Below, in pieces: positions 52,509 through 61,597 of a DNA stretch of 64,000 nucleotides; position 1 is the first letter of the stretch, and every line of letters starts with the position of its first letter. The translations under genes and the position numbers were made by a program. Under the pieces are notes generated by a model that saw only the letters and a list, made by a program, of their open reading frames with translations, was not told the origin of the DNA and searched no databases. Source of the DNA: Bog-756 sp963845485 (GTDB taxonomy: Bacteria; Actinomycetota; Acidimicrobiia; Acidimicrobiales; RAAP-2); NCBI GenBank assembly GCA_963845485.1, contig CAWJSI010000008.1, positions 151,962 to 215,961 on the forward strand, read 5' to 3'.

Positions 52509-53111
52509 TCAGCGAGGCGGACGGGGCAGCACGGCCTGCGCCGAGGCCAGCCCGGCATCGAGCAGCTCGATCTCGTGGAGGGCGTCGCGCGTGAGATCCC
52601 CGACCCGCTGTCCGTTGGCGTCACTGGCCGATACCACGGCCGCCCGCTGGACGTCGCCGGCGGCCCGCATCACCTCGTGCACCTGAGTGCGGATGGCCAG
52701 GGGCACCGGACCGGCCGGCTCGACCCGCAGCACCTTGTCGAGGTCGACGGCGGCCGCGTTCAGTCGACGGCACAACGAGGGCAGTTCTGCCACCGGGGCT
52801 CCGAGATCGGCGGCAGCTCGGACGGCAGCATCGGCCTGGTCTACCGAACGCCACATCTCCTTGCGGGCCCGCGTCGGCGTCCACTGGGCCACTTCGTCGG
52901 GCGACGTGGGCTCACCTCCACGCCGCCGGCGGACGGCCGCGGCCTCCCACAAGGCGGTGGCGCCCACCACGGCACCGTGGGAGTGGAGGGCCCGCCACTT
53001 GCGACGGGCCACCCGCCACAGCAGGAATCCGGTCACGAGCAGTCCGGCCAGCATCAGGGCCACGAACATCGCCGTGCCCGCCAGAACCGGCCCCCAGATC
53101 GAAGCACTCAC
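52509..53111 (-). CDS. Unknown membrane-anchored helical protein
   Basis: 200 residues: one TM helix near the N-terminus (VLAGTAMFVALMLAGLLVTGFLLW, about 8-32) then a mainly helical, Ala/Arg-rich soluble domain with a single cysteine. Not recognised as a known family. On minus, 80 bases before the tyrosine phosphatase end, converging with the gabT gene. Confidence 0.7.
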   Translation of the reverse strand: MSASIWGPVLAGTAMFVALMLAGLLVTGFLLWRVARRKWRALHSHGAVVGATALWEAAAVRRRRGGEPTSPDEVAQWTPTRARKEMWRSVDQADAAVRAAADLGAPVAELPSLCRRLNAAAVDLDKVLRVEPAGPVPLAIRTQVHEVMRAAGDVQRAAVVSASDANGQRVGDLTRDALHEIELLDAGLASAQAVLPRPPR

Positions 53112-53191
53112 CAGGCCAGTCTAGAAGGAGTCCGGGTCAAGCGGACATCCCCGGGCCACGGCCCCGTGGGCCGCCGAGGCCGGCCAGCCGA

Positions 53192-53953
53192 TCAGAGGGG
53201 CGGGCCGAGCAGGACAGAGCGCAAGCCGTCGATAGACGCCTCTCGCACCCCGACCGATCTGGCCCAGGCTTCGGAGCCGCCGAGTCGCCCGTGCAGGACC
53301 TCCAGGAATCGCTCCATGGTGGCGGCTTCCACGCCGAACCGTCCCGGTGGTACCCGGGCCATCCGCTCCTCGAACTTGGGGTCGGACCGGTACCGGCCGA
53401 GGATGAGCTCCATCCGCTCGGCCGTGATGACGTAGTCGGCCACGATGAGTTCGGAGGACACGCCACACAGGTCGAGCACCAGGGCGGCCAGCACACCGGT
53501 GCGGTCCTTGCCCGCCGCGCAGTGGAACACCAACGGGTAGTTGGCTCGGTCTCCGAGGACCGTGAGGGCTTCGGCGAGAGCCTCCCCGCCCACTTCGAGG
53601 TACCAGAGGTAGCGCTCGGCGAGGTCGTCGACCGCAGGGGCGGCGACGGCCTCGCCCTCGGCCCCTCCTCCTTCGGTACCCGTGATCACCGGGAGGTGCC
53701 GGAAGGCAATGGACTCGGGGCCGAGGGGCCCACGCCCGGTCTGCTCCAGCTCGCGGTGGGTTCGAAGATCGATGATGGTGGCCAGGCCCATCGATCCGAG
53801 CGTGGCCACGTCGGCCGCCGAGAGTTCGTGGAGGGTGTCGCTGCGGAACAAGGTTCCCCACTGCGTCACGCCACCCCCGGTGCCCGGGTAGCCGCCCAGA
53901 TCGCGGAAATTGAAGGCACCCTCCAGGGGGATCAGGCGTTCGGGTGCAGTCAC
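53192..53953 (-). CDS. Tyrosine phosphatase family protein (PtpB-like)
   Basis: 253-residue phosphatase: NFRDLGGYPG at the N-terminus, the R-D pair TIIDLRTHRELE, and the C-X5-R catalytic loop HCAAGKDRTGVLAALVLDLCGV. This is the PtpB/Y-phosphatase-3 pattern; the mycobacterial member acts on phosphotyrosine and phosphoinositides. The in-between loop EGGGAEGEAVAAP is polar and may be a lid. Substrate unknown. Confidence 0.88.
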   Translation of the reverse strand: MTAPERLIPLEGAFNFRDLGGYPGTGGGVTQWGTLFRSDTLHELSAADVATLGSMGLATIIDLRTHRELEQTGRGPLGPESIAFRHLPVITGTEGGGAEGEAVAAPAVDDLAERYLWYLEVGGEALAEALTVLGDRANYPLVFHCAAGKDRTGVLAALVLDLCGVSSELIVADYVITAERMELILGRYRSDPKFEERMARVPPGRFGVEAATMERFLEVLHGRLGGSEAWARSVGVREASIDGLRSVLLGPPL

Positions 53954-54160
53954 GCCATCATCATGGCCGATACCGGCCTAGGCCTCGTGCGACGAGCGCC
54001 GACTACCGAATCGCACCCTAGGCCCGGTAGCGTCGTCGTGCAGTCATCGACCAGATTCCCACGGGGATCGGCGAGAATGGCTCCCAACGGTTCGGGCCGG
54101 CCCACCCCCTAGGCCGCCGAATCAACCCCCAGTGCTGAACAGATTGAGGAGTACGTCGTA

Positions 54161-56392
54161 ATGAAGAGTCTTGCCTCGTGGTGCGTCCGCCATCGCGTCA
54201 TCGTGGTCCTGCTCTGGCTGGCCGCCCTGATCGGCATGAGCGTCATCTCCCAGTCCGTCGGCACCGCCTACTCCAACACCTTCAACCTGCCCAATACCGA
54301 GTCGACCAAGGCATTGGCCCTGCTCCAGGCGTCGGCACCCGCCGTGGCCGGAGACCGGGAACAGATCGTCTTCCACACCACCAACGGGACCCCGGTCACC
54401 GATCCCGAGGTCAAGGCCAGTATCGACGCCATGCTGGCCAAGATTGCCAAGGTCCCCCACGTGACGACCGTGGCCAGTCCCTACGACCCGGGTGCATCCA
54501 CCCAGATCAGCAAGGACCACCAGACGGCCTTCGCCACCGTCACCTTCGACAAGCAGGCCCAGTACCTCTCCACTGACCTGGCCAAACAGTTTGTGACCAC
54601 CGCCCAGTCGGCCAACGGTCCCCACCTCCAGGTGGCCGTGGCCGGACAGGTGGCCGAGGCGGCCGACCGCCAGGCCTTCGGCGGCACCTTCCTCGGCATC
54701 ATCCTGGCTGCCATCGTGCTCTACCTGGTCTTCCGCTCCGGCTTCGCCACCGTCCTGCCCCTGGTGTCGGCCCTGGCCTCGTTGGGGACAGCCATCGGGC
54801 TCATCGGACTGCTCAGCCACGTGCTGAAGATGCCCCAGTTCTCGGTGGAACTCGTCTTACTCATCGGTCTCGGGGTGGGCGTCGACTACGCGCTATTCAT
54901 CGTGACCCGACACAGACAGGGCCTGGTCGCCGGCGAGGACGTGCCCACCTCGATCGCCAACGCCGTGAACACCTCGGGCCGGGCCGTGCTCTTCGCCGGG
55001 ATCATTGTCTGCATCGCCTTGCTCGGCATGTTCGCCCTTGGCGTCTCGTTCCTCTACGGGCTGGCCATCGCCGCCGCCCTCGGGGTGGCCTTCACCATGA
55101 TCGCCGCTTTGACCCTGCTGCCCGCTCTGTTGGGCTTCATCGGGCCACGGGTCATGTCCAGGAGCCAGAAACGGGGCCTGGCCGAGACGGGTCCGAAGAT
55201 CATCGGCACCGGCACCAAGGGCTTCTGGCCCAAGTGGGCGGACTTCATCAAGCGGCGTCCCATCCTGCCGGCCGTGGTGGCCCTACTCATCGTGTTGTTG
55301 GTGGCCCTGCCCTTCTTCTCCCTGCGCTTGGGCTCCTCCGACCAGGGCAACGACCCGGTGGGCACCACCACCCGCGAGGCTTACGACCTGCTGGCCAAGG
55401 GATTCGGCCCCGGGTTCAACGGCCCCTTGCTGCTCGTGACCCAGAACGAAGGGCCGGCCGACACCGCCGCCCTCACCCACCTGGCCGACGAGGTGGAGTC
55501 CCAGTCCAACGTGCACACCGTGGTTCCGCCCGTCTCCCTGCCGACCAAGGACGGCAAGACGGTCAGCCTGATCACCGCCTATCCCGACTCGGCCCCCCAG
55601 GACGCCGCCACCACCGACCTCATCGACCACCTCCGACAATCGACCATCCCTGCCGCGGTAGGCGACAGCGGCGTCGAGGTCTACGTGGGGGGCAACACCG
55701 CCATCTTCGTGGACTTCGCCCGGGTGCTCAGTTCGAAGCTGCCCCTCTTCATCGGCCTGGTCGTCTTGTTGTCGTTCCTCTTGCTGTCCATGGTCTTCCG
55801 TAGCATCATCATCCCGCTGACCGCGGCGGCCATGAACATCCTCTCCATCGGTGCCGCCTTCGGGATCCTGGTGGGGGTGTTCCAGTGGGGCTGGGCGACC
55901 TCGGTGTTCCAGGTGGGTAAGACGGGGCCGGTCGAAGCCTTCTTGCCGGTAATGCTGTTCGCCATCCTCTTCGGGCTGTCCATGGACTACGAGGTCTTCC
56001 TCATCAGCCGGATCCAAGAAGAGTGGCTCAAGTCGGGCGACAACCGCGTCGCCGTGCGCAACGGGCTGGCCGCCACGGGCAAGACCATCACCGCCGCAGC
56101 CCTCATCATGATCCTGGTGTTCGGCTCGTTCATTCTCGGTGGCCAACGGGTCATCAAGGAGTTCGGCCTCGGACTGGCCGGCGGGATCTTCATGGACGCC
56201 TTCTTGATCCGGATGGCCGTGGTGCCCGCCCTCATGTTCATGTTCGGCAAGGCCAACTGGTGGTTCCCCGGATGGCTGGACCGGATCCTGCCCCGGCTGT
56301 CCGTCGATCCTGAGCTGCCTGCGCCCGACCCGGCCCCGGGTGCTCCCGAGGATCCCGCCGAACCGGCGGAGTCCCAACCACTTCCTGTCTGA
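54161..56392 (+). CDS. MMPL-family transporter
   Basis: 743 residues, twelve TM helices in two groups with RND-superfamily topology. TM1 (VIVVLLWLAALIGMSVISQ), first periplasmic domain, five-helix block with GVGVDYALFIVTRHRQGL, and later FGLSMDYEVFLISRIQEEWL: the repeated GxGxDYxLF/GLSMDYEVFL motifs carry the proton-relay Asp-Tyr pairs of MmpL proteins. Likely exports lipids or a hydrophobic compound. GAGGAG (54146-54151) lies 9 bases before ATG 54161. Confidence 0.92.
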   Translation: MKSLASWCVRHRVIVVLLWLAALIGMSVISQSVGTAYSNTFNLPNTESTKALALLQASAPAVAGDREQIVFHTTNGTPVTDPEVKASIDAMLAKIAKVPHVTTVASPYDPGASTQISKDHQTAFATVTFDKQAQYLSTDLAKQFVTTAQSANGPHLQVAVAGQVAEAADRQAFGGTFLGIILAAIVLYLVFRSGFATVLPLVSALASLGTAIGLIGLLSHVLKMPQFSVELVLLIGLGVGVDYALFIVTRHRQGLVAGEDVPTSIANAVNTSGRAVLFAGIIVCIALLGMFALGVSFLYGLAIAAALGVAFTMIAALTLLPALLGFIGPRVMSRSQKRGLAETGPKIIGTGTKGFWPKWADFIKRRPILPAVVALLIVLLVALPFFSLRLGSSDQGNDPVGTTTREAYDLLAKGFGPGFNGPLLLVTQNEGPADTAALTHLADEVESQSNVHTVVPPVSLPTKDGKTVSLITAYPDSAPQDAATTDLIDHLRQSTIPAAVGDSGVEVYVGGNTAIFVDFARVLSSKLPLFIGLVVLLSFLLLSMVFRSIIIPLTAAAMNILSIGAAFGILVGVFQWGWATSVFQVGKTGPVEAFLPVMLFAILFGLSMDYEVFLISRIQEEWLKSGDNRVAVRNGLAATGKTITAAALIMILVFGSFILGGQRVIKEFGLGLAGGIFMDAFLIRMAVVPALMFMFGKANWWFPGWLDRILPRLSVDPELPAPDPAPGAPEDPAEPAESQPLPV

Positions 56393-56441
56393 GGTAGGTT
56401 CGCCGGAGCGGAGTTCATTCATCGAAGACCGGGGGTCACCC

Positions 56442-57887
56442 ATGTCCGAGTTCGTCATGACCATCGGGGGCGACACCGTCCCTGCCGCCGAGTCGTTCGG
56501 CGTCGTCAATCCGGCCACCGGCGAGGTGTTCGCCGAGGCTCCCGAGTGCAGCCGCCAGCAGCTCGATGCCGCCTTCGACGCTGCCTCCAAGGCGCAGCGG
56601 GACTGGAAGGCCGACGAGAGCTTTCGACGGACCACGCTGTTGAAGATGGCCGATGTACTGCTGGCCTCCGGGGCCGAGATCGCGCCGGTGCTCACCTCGG
56701 AACAGGGGAAGCCCCTGGCCGATGCCAACATCGAGGTCTTCGCCGCCGCCATCTGGTGCCAGTACTTCGCCAACTTGGAGACCCCGGCCCAGATCATCCA
56801 GGATGATGACGAGGCCAGGGTGGAGGTGGTGCGGCGCCCGGTCGGCGTGGTGGCGGCCATCACCCCGTGGAACTTTCCGCTGACCCTGGCCTTCTGGAAG
56901 ATCGCCCCGGCCTTGCTGGCCGGCAATACCCTGGTGCTCAAGCCGTCGCCTTTCACCCCACTGTCCACCCTGAAGACGGTGGAGCTGCTGCGGAGTGTGG
57001 TGCCTCCCGGGGTGATCAATGTCGTGAGCGGAGGCGACGACCTGGGCGCCTGGATGACCAGCCACCCGGTCCCCCGCAAGGTCAGCTTCACCGGCTCCAT
57101 CGAGACGGGCAAGAAGGTGGCCATCGCCGCTGCTCCCGATCTGAAGCGGGTCACCTTGGAGCTCGGCGGCAACGACCCGGCCATCGTCCTCGACGACGCC
57201 GATCCCGCCGTGGTGGGCAAGGCCATCTTCGCCGGTGCCTTCAACAACAACGGCCAGGTGTGCTCGGCCATCAAGCGGGTCTACGTACCCGAAGCCCTCT
57301 ACGACCAGGTCGTCGAGGTGCTCGCCGACCAGGCCTCCAAGGTCAAGGTGGGAGCAGGGACCGAGCCCGACTCCAAGTTGGGACCGATCAACAACGCACC
57401 CCAGTTCGAACGGGTGAAGGAGCTGGTGGGCGACGCCATCGCCCACGGGGCCAGTGCGGCCGTCGGAGGCAAGGCCATGGACCGACCGGGGTACTTCTTC
57501 GAACCCACCATCCTCACCGACCTGAGCGACGGGACCCGCATCGTGGACGAAGAGCAGTTCGGGCCGGCCCTTCCCGTCATCTCCTACCGGGATGTCGACG
57601 ACGTGGTCTCCCGGGCGAACGCCACCCACTTCGGGCTGTCCGGCTCGGTATGGGGAGCCGATGCCGACCGCGCCACTGACGTAGCCAACCAGCTCGAGTG
57701 CGGCACGGCCTGGGTCAACACCCACCTGGCCCTCGCCCCCCAACAGCCGTTCGGTGGGTTCAAGTGGAGTGGCGTGGGTGTGGAGAACGGACCCTGGGGC
57801 CTGGCCGAGTTCAGCGAGATCCAAGCGGTCTACCGCTCGAAGAGTGCTGACGGCCTCAACCTCAATACCGGTGGCCTCATCTCGTAG
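56442..57887 (+). CDS. NAD(P)+-dependent aldehyde dehydrogenase
   Basis: 481 residues. ITPWNFPLTLAFWKIAPALLAGNTLVLKPSPFTPLS is the cofactor region, FTGSIETGKKVA the Gly-x-x-x-x-Gly loop, LELGGNDPAIVLDDAD has the general-base Glu and NNNGQVCSAIKRVYV the nucleophilic Cys; C-terminal PFGGFKWSGVGVENGPWGLAEF is typical. The betaine-aldehyde or medium-chain aldehyde type is possible, substrate not fixed. ATG 56442 follows a GGGGGTCACCC stretch with no strong SD. 49 bases after the MMPL gene. Confidence 0.92.
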   Translation: MSEFVMTIGGDTVPAAESFGVVNPATGEVFAEAPECSRQQLDAAFDAASKAQRDWKADESFRRTTLLKMADVLLASGAEIAPVLTSEQGKPLADANIEVFAAAIWCQYFANLETPAQIIQDDDEARVEVVRRPVGVVAAITPWNFPLTLAFWKIAPALLAGNTLVLKPSPFTPLSTLKTVELLRSVVPPGVINVVSGGDDLGAWMTSHPVPRKVSFTGSIETGKKVAIAAAPDLKRVTLELGGNDPAIVLDDADPAVVGKAIFAGAFNNNGQVCSAIKRVYVPEALYDQVVEVLADQASKVKVGAGTEPDSKLGPINNAPQFERVKELVGDAIAHGASAAVGGKAMDRPGYFFEPTILTDLSDGTRIVDEEQFGPALPVISYRDVDDVVSRANATHFGLSGSVWGADADRATDVANQLECGTAWVNTHLALAPQQPFGGFKWSGVGVENGPWGLAEFSEIQAVYRSKSADGLNLNTGGLIS

Positions 57888-57956
57888 ATCCTCCCCAGTG
57901 GGGGCCGATTCGGAGGCCCCGGATCGGGTACCTCGGGTCGGCCACGCAAGCCGTCG

Positions 57957-58886
57957 TCACTCCTCGACGGAGAACCGCTGCCAGGCTGACTGACGGGTCA
58001 TCCCGAGCGCGTCACCGATGCGGGTCCACGAGGCTCCGAGACTGCGGGCCATCTGCACCCACTCGGCCAGCTGCCGCTCGCTCTGGGTGCGGGACTCGGC
58101 GATCCAGGAAAGGTCCTGGAGGACCTGATCGAGGGAGACGTCGTCGCTATCGCCGGCGACGACGGCCGAACCGCCCACGAGGTACCCGGCGTCGTCCTCC
58201 ACCTCACCTTGGTCATCTCCGGCACGGCCGCCACCCTCGGAGGCACGGACCAGCTCCAACACCTCGGCCCGGTTGGTGGCCCCGAGCTTCTGGCAGATGT
58301 TCGAGAGGTGGGTGCGCACCGTAACGTCGGCCACTCGCAGCTTCTCGGCGATCTCCTTGGTCTGCAGGCCGTCCACCAGCAAGGTCAGCACGTCGCGCTC
58401 CTTCGGGGTGAGTCGGGCTCCGTTCGGCAGTCGACGGCCGGTCTGCTGGGCGGTGCCGTCGGCTCGGAACTCCTCGACCAGCCGCTTGGCCAGCAACCCG
58501 TCGATGACAGCCTCACCGGCGAGCACCCGATGCAGGGCGGTCGGGATCGCCGCGGGGTCCTGGCCCTTCAGGAGGAATCCCGAAGCGCCGACGGACAGCG
58601 CGGTGAAGAAGTCCTCGTCATCGGTCGAGTCGGTGAGCATGACCACCGAGACGTGGCCCTGGCCGAACCCGATCACCTCGGCGGCATGGAGTCCACCACC
58701 GGGCATGCGAACGTCCAAGAGGACGACGTCGGGCCGGCTCTGGCGGGCCTCCCGGATGGCGGCGTAAGCATCGGCGACCTCGGCCACGACGATGAATCCC
58801 CCGTGCTCGACAGCGTCGCGGATCATGGTCCTGGTCAGGTCGTCACCGTCAGCGATGAGGACGCGGGGCGGCGGTGCTACGGCCAC
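57957..58886 (-). CDS. NarL-type response regulator with extra C-terminal HTH
   Basis: 309 residues. A receiver with Asp58 (VVLLDVRMPGG), TDSTDD and the LKGQDP lysine; a LuxR-type HTH LTPKERDVLTLLVDGLQTKEIAEKLRVADVTVRTHLSNICQKLGATNRAEVL; then an acidic linker and a second HTH, QMARSLGASWTRIGDALGMTRQSAWQRF, at residues about 277-306. That second motif is common in actinobacterial DNA-binding proteins as a separate domain. Single regulator without a neighbouring kinase; divergent from the MarR gene. Confidence 0.85.
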   Translation of the reverse strand: MAVAPPPRVLIADGDDLTRTMIRDAVEHGGFIVVAEVADAYAAIREARQSRPDVVLLDVRMPGGGLHAAEVIGFGQGHVSVVMLTDSTDDEDFFTALSVGASGFLLKGQDPAAIPTALHRVLAGEAVIDGLLAKRLVEEFRADGTAQQTGRRLPNGARLTPKERDVLTLLVDGLQTKEIAEKLRVADVTVRTHLSNICQKLGATNRAEVLELVRASEGGGRAGDDQGEVEDDAGYLVGGSAVVAGDSDDVSLDQVLQDLSWIAESRTQSERQLAEWVQMARSLGASWTRIGDALGMTRQSAWQRFSVEE

Positions 58887-59146
58887 CGGACCAGGATCTT
58901 GGTGACTGAACCGGGTTCAGATCGGGCATCGGAGCGGTCGCGTGCCGCGGCAACCCCTGTGCACCGACTCGGGTGGCCGTTCCGGCCGGGCCCCCCGACC
59001 GGGGACACCCTGATCCACGGGCTCACCGGGGCCGCCAACATCCCCGAATCTTAGTGGGAAGAGAAATCGCAGCCGTTGAGAGCTCCTCAACGCCGGGCCA
59101 AGGGAGCTTCCGCCGCCTGAAATGTTCGGACTCCTGATCTCATTCG

Positions 59147-59159
59147 ATAGTCTAACTAT
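59147..59159 (+). promoter_or_regulatory. Palindromic MarR operator candidate
   Basis: ATAGT-cta-ACTAT (perfect 5-base arms) ends at 59159, directly before the GTG of the MarR gene at 59160. Its position suggests an operator that also covers the transcript start, with a leaderless message. Confidence 0.5.
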
Positions 59160-59633
59160 GTGACTCTCAAAGGAACTGGCCTTGCCGACACGCGCCTGGA
59201 CGACCGCCGGACCCTCGGGCGCACGGCGGCGTGGCTGTCCAAGCAGGTCGAGATCGGCCTCAGCGATGTCGACCTCTCGCTCCCGCAGTACCGGGTCCTC
59301 GGCATGCTGGAGGGAACCTCCGCCCTCTCCTCGGATCTGGCCGAGCGCCTGGCCGTCCGGCCCCCGACCGTGACAGCGGTGGTCGACGGCCTGGTCGTCC
59401 GGGGCCTCATCGAGCGCCGGACCGTCGAGGCCGATCGCCGCCGGGTGGACCACGTCCTCACCGAGCACGGGAGCCGTATGCTCGAGGCCGCCGACACCGC
59501 CGTCAACGCCCGACTGTGTGAGATCGCCGGGCACCTCGAGAGCCAAGCTGACACCGATCGGGCCTTCGAGGGGCTCAGCATGTGGCGACGAGCCCTCCTC
59601 GCCTCGCGCCTGGCCCGGAGCGCCGTCCGATGA
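59160..59633 (+). CDS. MarR-family regulator of the ABC exporter
   Basis: 157-residue winged helix protein: LSKQVEIGLSDVDLSLPQYRVLGMLEG, SSDLAERLAVRPPTVTAVVDGLVVRGLIERRTVEADRRRVDHVLTEHG, and a C-terminal dimer helix. Represses the exporter genes until a drug-like ligand binds, by family analogy. GTG start abuts a palindrome; its stop overlaps the ATG of the first ABC gene (ATGA). Confidence 0.9.
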   Translation: MTLKGTGLADTRLDDRRTLGRTAAWLSKQVEIGLSDVDLSLPQYRVLGMLEGTSALSSDLAERLAVRPPTVTAVVDGLVVRGLIERRTVEADRRRVDHVLTEHGSRMLEAADTAVNARLCEIAGHLESQADTDRAFEGLSMWRRALLASRLARSAVR

Positions 59634-61597
59634 GCCTCTCCCGAGTCTTCCGCCCCACACCGAAGGGTCCCGTAGAAGTGGGCACAGAGTTCGTCCCCGT
59701 TGACGTGGTTGCCCGCAACGAGGCGCCCCGGGCCACCATCGATCCGGACAAATCGCTTACCTGGCTCCGGCGGGTCATGCCCATCATGGGCGCCCACAAG
59801 GGGATCTTCATCACATCGCTCGTGGCGTCGTTCGTCGGGCTCGTCCTTCAGGTGTTGGTGCCCAACCTTCTCAACGACGCCATCACCAACTCGATTCAGA
59901 AGCACACGGTTCCCCTCAGCCACTACGTTTGGCTGATCGTCGGCATCGGCCTCGTGGGCGGCGTGGCCGGCTACATCTCGCGCTTGTTCTTGTTCGAGAC
60001 GGCTTACGACATCGAGTACGACCTGCGGAACATCATCTACGAGCATCTGACCAAGATGTCGTTTTCCTTCTACGACCGCGTCCAGTCAGGGCAGTTGATC
60101 TCCCGGGCTAACTCGGACATCCGCTCTGTCCAGATGTACATGACCTTCGCCCCCTCGATCCTCGTCCAGTGCTCGATCGCCGTGGTGGCGTTCGGCTTCA
60201 TGCTCTCCATCGACGTCCCGCTGGCCTTCATCGCCATGGCCACCATGCCCTTCGTCTACCTTGCCGGCATCAAGATGCGGAAGTCGATGTTCCCGGTGTC
60301 CTGGATCATCCAGTCTCGACTGGCCGACGTGGCCACCATCGTGGACGAGAACGTGAACGGGGTTCGGGTGGTCAAGTCGTTCGCGGCCGAACAACAGCAG
60401 CTCCGGGCGCTGTCAGGGGCGGCCGACAAGCTGCGCTGGAGCTACATCAAAGACGCCGACCTCCGAGCCCGTTTCGCCCCCCTGGTCCAGAACCTCCCCC
60501 AGGTCGGACTGGCCCTCGTGCTGCTGTTCGGTGGGTACATGGTCATCCACGGCGGGCTCAGCATCGGGGACATCCTGGCCTTCAATGCCTATCTGTTGAT
60601 GCTGCAGGCGCCGTTCATGATGCTGGGCATGCTGATCATGATGGGCCAGCGGGCCGCGGCCTCGGCCGACCGCATCTACGAGATCATCGACGAGCAGCCG
60701 ACGGTCACCGACGCTCCCGATGCGGTGAACCTCCACGACATCAGAGGGGACGTCCGGTTCAGCCACGTGGACTTCGCCTACGCGGCCGACGCCGACCAGC
60801 TGGTGCTGGCCGACTTCGACCTGCACATCACCCCGGGAGAGACAGTGGCCCTGGTCGGTCGAACCGGGGCAGGCAAGTCGACGGTAGCCCGGCTGTTGAC
60901 CCGTTTCTACGACACGAAACACGGATCGATCGAGATCGACGGTCACGACGTAAGGGACGTCACCCAGGACAGCCTCCGGGCCAACGTCGGCGTGGTTCTC
61001 GATGAGCCGTTCCTCTTCTCCGTGTCCATCCGGGACAACATCGCCTACGGCAAGCCGTCCGCCGACTTCGACGAGATCGTGGCCGCGTCCAAGGCGGCGG
61101 GGGCCCACGAGTTCATCGCCCATCTGGCCGACGGGTACGACACGGTGGTGGGCGAGCGGGGCTACACGCTGTCGGGAGGACAGCGGCAGCGCATCGCCAT
61201 CGCCCGTACCTTGCTCGTCAACCCGCCCATCATGGTCCTCGATGACGCCACCAGCGCCATCGACGTCCAGGTCGAGCAGCGTATCCATGCCGGCCTGCGA
61301 GTCCAGATGGAAGGCCGCACCACGTTGATCATCGCCCACCGCCTGTCCACCATCGCCCTGGCCGACCGAGTGGTCCTGCTCGACCAGCACAAGATCGTCG
61401 CCGACGGAACCCATGCCGAGCTGCTCGAGACCACGCCGCTCTATGCCGAGGTGCTGGCCCAGGCCGGCGAGTTCGAGCGGGAGGCCGATGCCGAGATGGT
61501 CGAGGACGAGTCGGAAGCGGCCGGGGACCAGACCGAGCCCGACGGAAAGCCGCTGCGGGCGCTGCTCGACTCCGTGCGCGGCGGAGGCCGGTCATGA
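59630..61597 (+). CDS. Heterodimeric ABC exporter, half with degenerate Walker B
   Basis: 655 residues: a soluble N-terminal stretch of about 45, a six-helix TMD (type IV exporter) to about 345, and an NBD. Walker A GRTGAGKST, signature LSGGQRQRIAIART (intact), Walker B IMVLDDATSAID in which the catalytic Glu is Asp, H-loop IIAHR. This Asp marks the non-catalytic site of heterodimeric exporters such as TM287/288 or LmrCD. Pairs with the following gene (4-base overlap), controlled by the upstream MarR. C-terminal 40 residues acidic. Confidence 0.92.
   Translation: MSLSRVFRPTPKGPVEVGTEFVPVDVVARNEAPRATIDPDKSLTWLRRVMPIMGAHKGIFITSLVASFVGLVLQVLVPNLLNDAITNSIQKHTVPLSHYVWLIVGIGLVGGVAGYISRLFLFETAYDIEYDLRNIIYEHLTKMSFSFYDRVQSGQLISRANSDIRSVQMYMTFAPSILVQCSIAVVAFGFMLSIDVPLAFIAMATMPFVYLAGIKMRKSMFPVSWIIQSRLADVATIVDENVNGVRVVKSFAAEQQQLRALSGAADKLRWSYIKDADLRARFAPLVQNLPQVGLALVLLFGGYMVIHGGLSIGDILAFNAYLLMLQAPFMMLGMLIMMGQRAAASADRIYEIIDEQPTVTDAPDAVNLHDIRGDVRFSHVDFAYAADADQLVLADFDLHITPGETVALVGRTGAGKSTVARLLTRFYDTKHGSIEIDGHDVRDVTQDSLRANVGVVLDEPFLFSVSIRDNIAYGKPSADFDEIVAASKAAGAHEFIAHLADGYDTVVGERGYTLSGGQRQRIAIARTLLVNPPIMVLDDATSAIDVQVEQRIHAGLRVQMEGRTTLIIAHRLSTIALADRVVLLDQHKIVADGTHAELLETTPLYAEVLAQAGEFEREADAEMVEDESEAAGDQTEPDGKPLRALLDSVRGGGRS

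Noticed and set aside
53960..54110. Three CTAGGCC occurrences between the phosphatase and MMPL genes
   Set aside because: Short, irregularly spaced and without dyad arrangement; likely chance.
55283..57274. 663-codon open frame on minus, antisense to MMPL and ALDH genes
   Set aside because: Shadow of high-GC coding: it covers parts of two well-supported plus-strand genes, is rich in Gly/His/Gln/Asp with no family motif, and has no ribosome site.
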